Assembly: GCA_022565745.1 (NCBI GenBank)
Contig: JAIUMB010000105.1
Span: 1-8,097, forward strand
Length of the DNA: 8,097 bases
Source: Cryomorphaceae bacterium
GTDB lineage: Bacteria; Bacteroidota; Bacteroidia; Flavobacteriales; Schleiferiaceae
Reading direction: 5' to 3'
Shown here: positions 4,453 to 8,097 of the stretch, one piece after another
Position numbering within the stretch: position 1 is the stretch's first letter
Layout of the letters: every line of letters starts with the position of its first letter
Translations under genes and position numbers: made by a program
The notes under the pieces: generated by a model
Told to the model about the DNA's origin: nothing
The model's database searches: none
What the model saw: the letters and a program-made list of their open reading frames with translations, nothing else

Positions 4453-6433
4453 CCCGCGTTCACATATGAACAAACGCATATTGCTGTTGGCATTGCTGCC
4501 GGCCGTTATGGGCTTGGCGGTTTTGCTGCGCTTGCTGCTATTGGTCTTTGTGGAAGGGCCGGAACTGCGTGTGCAATCAGAGCAGCTGGCCATCAAAGAG
4601 ATGCGCATTCCCGCTGGAAGGGGCAACATATACAGTAGCGACCAAAAATTGCTCGCTACCAGTATGCCGGTGTTCGACATTTATATCGATCCACTCAGTG
4701 TTACCGACGGCGATTGGAAAGAAGGGGTAGGTGGATTGGCTAACGGATTGCAGCAGTTCTTTCCGCAAAAATCAGCTTCTGAATGGGCGTCATACTTACA
4801 AACCTCACGAAAGAATGGCAACCGATATGTGCCCATTGCGAAAAATGTTACCTATAACACTTTGCTGGGCTTGAAAGAATTACCTGTGTTTGAGTTGGGG
4901 CGTTACCGAGGTGGAATGATTTCCGAGCAAAAGAACTTCCGTAAAATGCCTTTGGATAAAATTGCAGAACGCACCATAGGATACGACAAACACGCTTCTA
5001 CAGCGGGATTGGAAGGCGCGTTTTCCCATTTGCTATCAGGACAAGATGGTCGAAAGATGATGCAGCGTATAGCCAAGGGCAACTACAAACCCATGCACGA
5101 TGGTTATTTGGTAGAACCCCGTGATGGCTTCGACATTGTGACTACAATCGATACCCGCATACAAGACATCACCCACCATGCCTTACTTGGCGCAGTGGAG
5201 CGTTACGAAGCCGATCACGGTACGGCTGTAGTCATGGAGGTGGCTACGGGAGAGATTAAGGCCATTGCCAATTTGGGGAGAAACAAGCAAGGGTTCTACT
5301 ATGAAAAACGCAATTATGCGGTTTGGGAAAGTACAGAGCCTGGTTCAACTTTTAAATTGGCAACCTTGCTGGCAGTTTTGGAAGATGGCAAGGCCGATAC
5401 CAATACCCTTGTGGACACCAAAGATGGTATTTGGAAAATTTACGGACAAACCGTACGCGATGCCAATGTGGCCTATGGAAGAGCCGGATACGGGCAAATT
5501 CCTTTGAGTGATGTATTCGCCCGCTCTTCCAATGTGGGTTTTGCCAAACTGGTCAATGATTTATATGGCGACAACCCCCGTGCATTCGTTGATCGCATTT
5601 ACAAATTTGGCCTTCACAAACCCATCGATCCGGAAATCAAAGGTGAAGGTAAGCCATTTATCCCTCACCCAGATGACCCAAAATGGTCGGGGATCACCTT
5701 GCCTTGGATGGCTTTTGGGTATGAAACGAGTTTGACACCTTTGCAAATTCTTTCCTTTTACAATGGCATAGCCAACAACGGAGTGGTGGTCAAGCCTTAC
5801 CTGGTAAAAGAGGTTCGGGCGCACGGTCGCGTGGTCAATAGAATAGAACCAACTGTTTTGAATCCATCACTTTGCTCAGAAGAAACACTCGGTAAGGCCA
5901 AGGCTTTACTCGAACGCGTGGTGACACACGGTACCGGTTCCAACATCAAAAGCAAGGACTATCGTTTGGCGGGAAAAACCGGAACTTGTCGTTTGGAGTA
6001 TTGGAAACAGGATGAAGCGCCAAAGTATCAAGCGTCATTTGCGGGTTATTTTCCTGCAGATAACCCGGTTTATTCCATCATTGTAGTGGTAAATAGCCCC
6101 AATCCAGATATAGGATATTACGGCAATAAAGTGGCGGCACCTGTGGTGAAGCAAATTGCTGATAATTTATTTGCAGAAATGCCTTTGCCAGCCACACCAC
6201 CGAGCTCTATTGTCCAGCCCAAAATAATTAAAGACATCGAGCTTATTTTTCAATCATTGGAAAAAAACAAATTACCAGACCTTAAGGGTATGCCAGGTTT
6301 TCAGGCCATTGCAGTTTTGGAAAACGCGGGATATAAAACCAGTATTAACGGCAACGGAAATGTCTATGCGCAATATCCCGCGGCTGGAACACAAGTAAGT
6401 AAAAACGCATTGGTGCAACTCCAACTCAAATGA
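4445..6433 (+). CDS. ftsI: Septal peptidoglycan D,D-transpeptidase FtsI (class B PBP) with C-terminal PASTA domain
   Basis: Cross-links peptidoglycan at the division septum together with the glycosyltransferase FtsW. From the ATG at 4445 the product is 662 residues. It has an N-terminal membrane anchor at about 11-36, the class B dimerisation domain beginning RIPAGRGNIYSSDQ (about 54-67), and a transpeptidase domain with the three penicillin-binding motifs: S301-T-F-K304 (acylated Ser301), S361-S-N363 and K511-T-G-T514. Residues about 609-662 (KLPDLKGMPGFQAIAVLENA onward) form one PASTA domain, seen in FtsI of many Bacteroidota. An internal ATG at 4466 (MNKRILLL) would also keep the anchor and cannot be excluded. 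A TTG at 4433 is less likely. It overlaps the ftsL-like gene by 8 nt, and murE follows after 10 nt. Confidence 0.96.
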   Translation: MSDPRSHMNKRILLLALLPAVMGLAVLLRLLLLVFVEGPELRVQSEQLAIKEMRIPAGRGNIYSSDQKLLATSMPVFDIYIDPLSVTDGDWKEGVGGLANGLQQFFPQKSASEWASYLQTSRKNGNRYVPIAKNVTYNTLLGLKELPVFELGRYRGGMISEQKNFRKMPLDKIAERTIGYDKHASTAGLEGAFSHLLSGQDGRKMMQRIAKGNYKPMHDGYLVEPRDGFDIVTTIDTRIQDITHHALLGAVERYEADHGTAVVMEVATGEIKAIANLGRNKQGFYYEKRNYAVWESTEPGSTFKLATLLAVLEDGKADTNTLVDTKDGIWKIYGQTVRDANVAYGRAGYGQIPLSDVFARSSNVGFAKLVNDLYGDNPRAFVDRIYKFGLHKPIDPEIKGEGKPFIPHPDDPKWSGITLPWMAFGYETSLTPLQILSFYNGIANNGVVVKPYLVKEVRAHGRVVNRIEPTVLNPSLCSEETLGKAKALLERVVTHGTGSNIKSKDYRLAGKTGTCRLEYWKQDEAPKYQASFAGYFPADNPVYSIIVVVNSPNPDIGYYGNKVAAPVVKQIADNLFAEMPLPATPPSSIVQPKIIKDIELIFQSLEKNKLPDLKGMPGFQAIAVLENAGYKTSINGNGNVYAQYPAAGTQVSKNALVQLQLK

Positions 6434-6443
6434 ATACCAATAC

Positions 6444-7904
6444 ATGAAAACACTGGCCGACATATTATACCGAACGGGCATAACAGAAGTTATAGGAAAC
6501 ACACATATCGAGGTGACCTCTATTACTTCAGATTCGCGTGATGTGCGCAGAGGAGCATGTTTTGTGGCGGTGTCTGGTACGCAAGTAGACGGTCATCAAT
6601 TCATCACTAAGGCCATTGAAAACGGCGCCAGTAGCATTATTTGTGAGCAGATTCCAGCCATGCGGGTGTCTGAAGTAACCTATGTAAAAGTGCGTTCAAC
6701 GCAAGTGGCGTTGGGTATTTGTGCGTCTAATTTTTACGACAATCCTTCGAGTAAGCTTCGCTTGGTGGCCGTTACCGGAACCAACGGAAAAACCACCGTT
6801 ACGTCTTTACTCTATCAGTTGTTTGAAGACATGGGCTTCCCATGCGGCTTGATTTCAACCATAGATATTCGCATCAATGGGGTAACCGAAATAGCGACTC
6901 ACACCACACCCAATGCCGTTCACTTGCAACAACACCTTGCTCGCATGGTCGACGCCGGGGTCGAGTATTGCTTCATGGAGGCCAGCAGTCACGGAATTGT
7001 ACAAGAACGCATGGCAGGTATTAGTCCAACGGGGGCCTTATTTACTAATCTCAGTCACGATCATCTCGACTATCACAAAACTGTAAAAAACTACATAGCT
7101 GCCAAGAAAAAATTGTTTGATGATCTGCCTTCGTCGGCTTTTGCCATTTACAATGCCGATGACAGAAATGGTCAAGTCATGGTGCAAAATACCAAGGCCA
7201 AGGTCAAGAGCTTTTCCATTCAGCGCCCGGCAGATTTTCACGTTAAGATACTCGAAAATGACATCAATGGTTTGCTACTTAGAACTGAAGATACCGAGTT
7301 TTTTAGTACGTTAAATGGTCGATTCAACGCCAGCAACCTGACGGCTGTAATTGCAGTTGCTCAAATGTTAGATATGTCCTTACACAACGTTTTGTTGCAC
7401 GTAAGTAAGTTGAAGCCGGCTGTAGGGCGTTTTGAGAAAATCCCTCTACCTAACGGTGTAACGGCCATTGTAGATTATGCACATACTCCCGATGCCCTGG
7501 AAAAAGTAATTAGCAGTATCGTTGAACTTAAAACGCCCGATCAAACCCTAACCGTTGTCATGGGCTGCGGCGGGAACCGCGATAAAGACAAGCGGCCGGT
7601 AATGGGAAGTATCGCGGGTTCATTATCAGATAAGGTGATTTTCACCTCCGACAACCCAAGAGATGAAGATCCCGATGCCATTCTTGACGATATTGAAGCA
7701 GGTGTAGAGATTGTTCATCGTAAAAAGTGCTTGCGTATTACTGATCGCAAACAGGCCATTCTTGCTGCTTTGTCGCAATCAATCAATGAAGATATTGTGC
7801 TCATTGCTGGAAAGGGTCACGAAACGTATCAAGAAATTAAAGGCGTTCGTCATGAGTTTGATGATCGTCATGTCATACAAACCTTCATTCAACAACTGAG
7901 CTGA
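6444..7904 (+). CDS. murE: UDP-N-acetylmuramoyl-L-alanyl-D-glutamate--2,6-diaminopimelate ligase MurE
   Basis: Cytoplasmic Mur ligase that adds the third stem-peptide residue to UDP-MurNAc-L-Ala-D-Glu using ATP. The 486-residue product has the three Mur domains: an N-terminal UDP-binding part (TSDSRDVRRGACFVAV), a central ATPase with VTGTNGKTT (110-118, P-loop Lys116), and a C-terminal domain with GCGGNRDKDKRP and AGKGHETYQ. The NLSHDHLDYH motif and the AKKKLF stretch (Lys221 probably the carbamylated lysine, by family alignment) are present. DNPR at 403-406 is the signature of meso-diaminopimelate-specific MurE, as opposed to the lysine-adding type, so this cell wall should contain meso-DAP. 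The ATG at 6444 gives a normal N-terminus. The stop overlaps the mraY start by one base (TGATG). Confidence 0.97.
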   Translation: MKTLADILYRTGITEVIGNTHIEVTSITSDSRDVRRGACFVAVSGTQVDGHQFITKAIENGASSIICEQIPAMRVSEVTYVKVRSTQVALGICASNFYDNPSSKLRLVAVTGTNGKTTVTSLLYQLFEDMGFPCGLISTIDIRINGVTEIATHTTPNAVHLQQHLARMVDAGVEYCFMEASSHGIVQERMAGISPTGALFTNLSHDHLDYHKTVKNYIAAKKKLFDDLPSSAFAIYNADDRNGQVMVQNTKAKVKSFSIQRPADFHVKILENDINGLLLRTEDTEFFSTLNGRFNASNLTAVIAVAQMLDMSLHNVLLHVSKLKPAVGRFEKIPLPNGVTAIVDYAHTPDALEKVISSIVELKTPDQTLTVVMGCGGNRDKDKRPVMGSIAGSLSDKVIFTSDNPRDEDPDAILDDIEAGVEIVHRKKCLRITDRKQAILAALSQSINEDIVLIAGKGHETYQEIKGVRHEFDDRHVIQTFIQQLS

Positions 7905-8097
7905 TGTTATACTACCTATTTGAATACCTGGATACAGAATTCCAACTAACCGGAGCAGGGGTGTTTAAGTACATCACCTTCAGAACGGCCATGGCAGTTA
8001 TTACTTCTTTGGTGATTTCCTTGCTTTTTGGAAAGCGCATCATCAATTTTATTAGAGCCAAACAGGTTGGTGAAGAGGTGAGAAGCTTGGGTCTACA
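7904..8097 (+). CDS. mraY: Phospho-N-acetylmuramoyl-pentapeptide-transferase MraY (5' part, cut by window end)
   Basis: Integral membrane enzyme that transfers phospho-MurNAc-pentapeptide from UDP to undecaprenyl phosphate, forming lipid I. Only the first 64 codons plus two bases are in the window. They start MLYYLFEYLD and contain GAGVFKYITFRTAMAVITSL, the first membrane segment at about 24-42, and FGKRIINFIRAKQVGEEVR. These match the conserved N-terminus of MraY, including the K..Q..GE.VR..G region that opens the first cytoplasmic loop. The ATG sits inside TGATG with the murE stop, so the two genes are likely translationally coupled. murD, ftsW and murG would be expected next. Confidence 0.94.
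   Translation, partial: MLYYLFEYLDTEFQLTGAGVFKYITFRTAMAVITSLVISLLFGKRIINFIRAKQVGEEVRSLGL

Overview
The window is chromosomal DNA from a member of the Bacteroidota, probably a Flavobacteriales-type lineage. Four things point there. The promoter-like sites fit the Bacteroidota TAnnTTTG form. Start codons lack clear Shine-Dalgarno sequences and several have A-rich leaders. atpD and atpC stand as a two-gene unit with a very short epsilon subunit. The division cluster reads mraZ-rsmH-ftsL-like-ftsI(PASTA)-murE-mraY, with the small FtsL-like protein typical of that phylum. I cannot name a genus.

Bases 1-619 hold no gene I can support. About 1-450 is a GC-rich mosaic of short repeats in direct and inverted orientation, including a 9-bp-arm hairpin. 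This passes into an AT-rich leader with a TAnnTTTG element ahead of atpD. Bases 620-2388 encode the F1 ATP synthase beta and epsilon subunits, closed by a strong intrinsic terminator at 2411-2448.

After a spacer of about 310 bases the division and cell-wall (dcw) operon begins. Its control region is the clearest regulatory signal here: three perfect AAAGTGG boxes spaced exactly 10 bp apart (2705-2731) abut a TATATTTG -7 element. mraZ follows, apparently from a TTG start. The arrangement fits autoregulation by MraZ.

mraZ, rsmH, the ftsL-like gene, ftsI, murE and the 5' part of mraY follow on one strand with overlaps of 23, 4, 8 and 1 nt and a single 10-nt gap (ftsI-murE), so they are almost certainly co-transcribed. 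Together they supply a regulator, a 16S rRNA methyltransferase, a divisome scaffold protein, the septal transpeptidase, the meso-diaminopimelate-adding ligase and the lipid I synthase. mraY runs off the window end.

The coding content is conserved housekeeping and I see no novel multi-gene system. The points most worth a second look are the MraZ operator/promoter layout, the TTG start of mraZ, and the unexplained repeat mosaic upstream of atpD.
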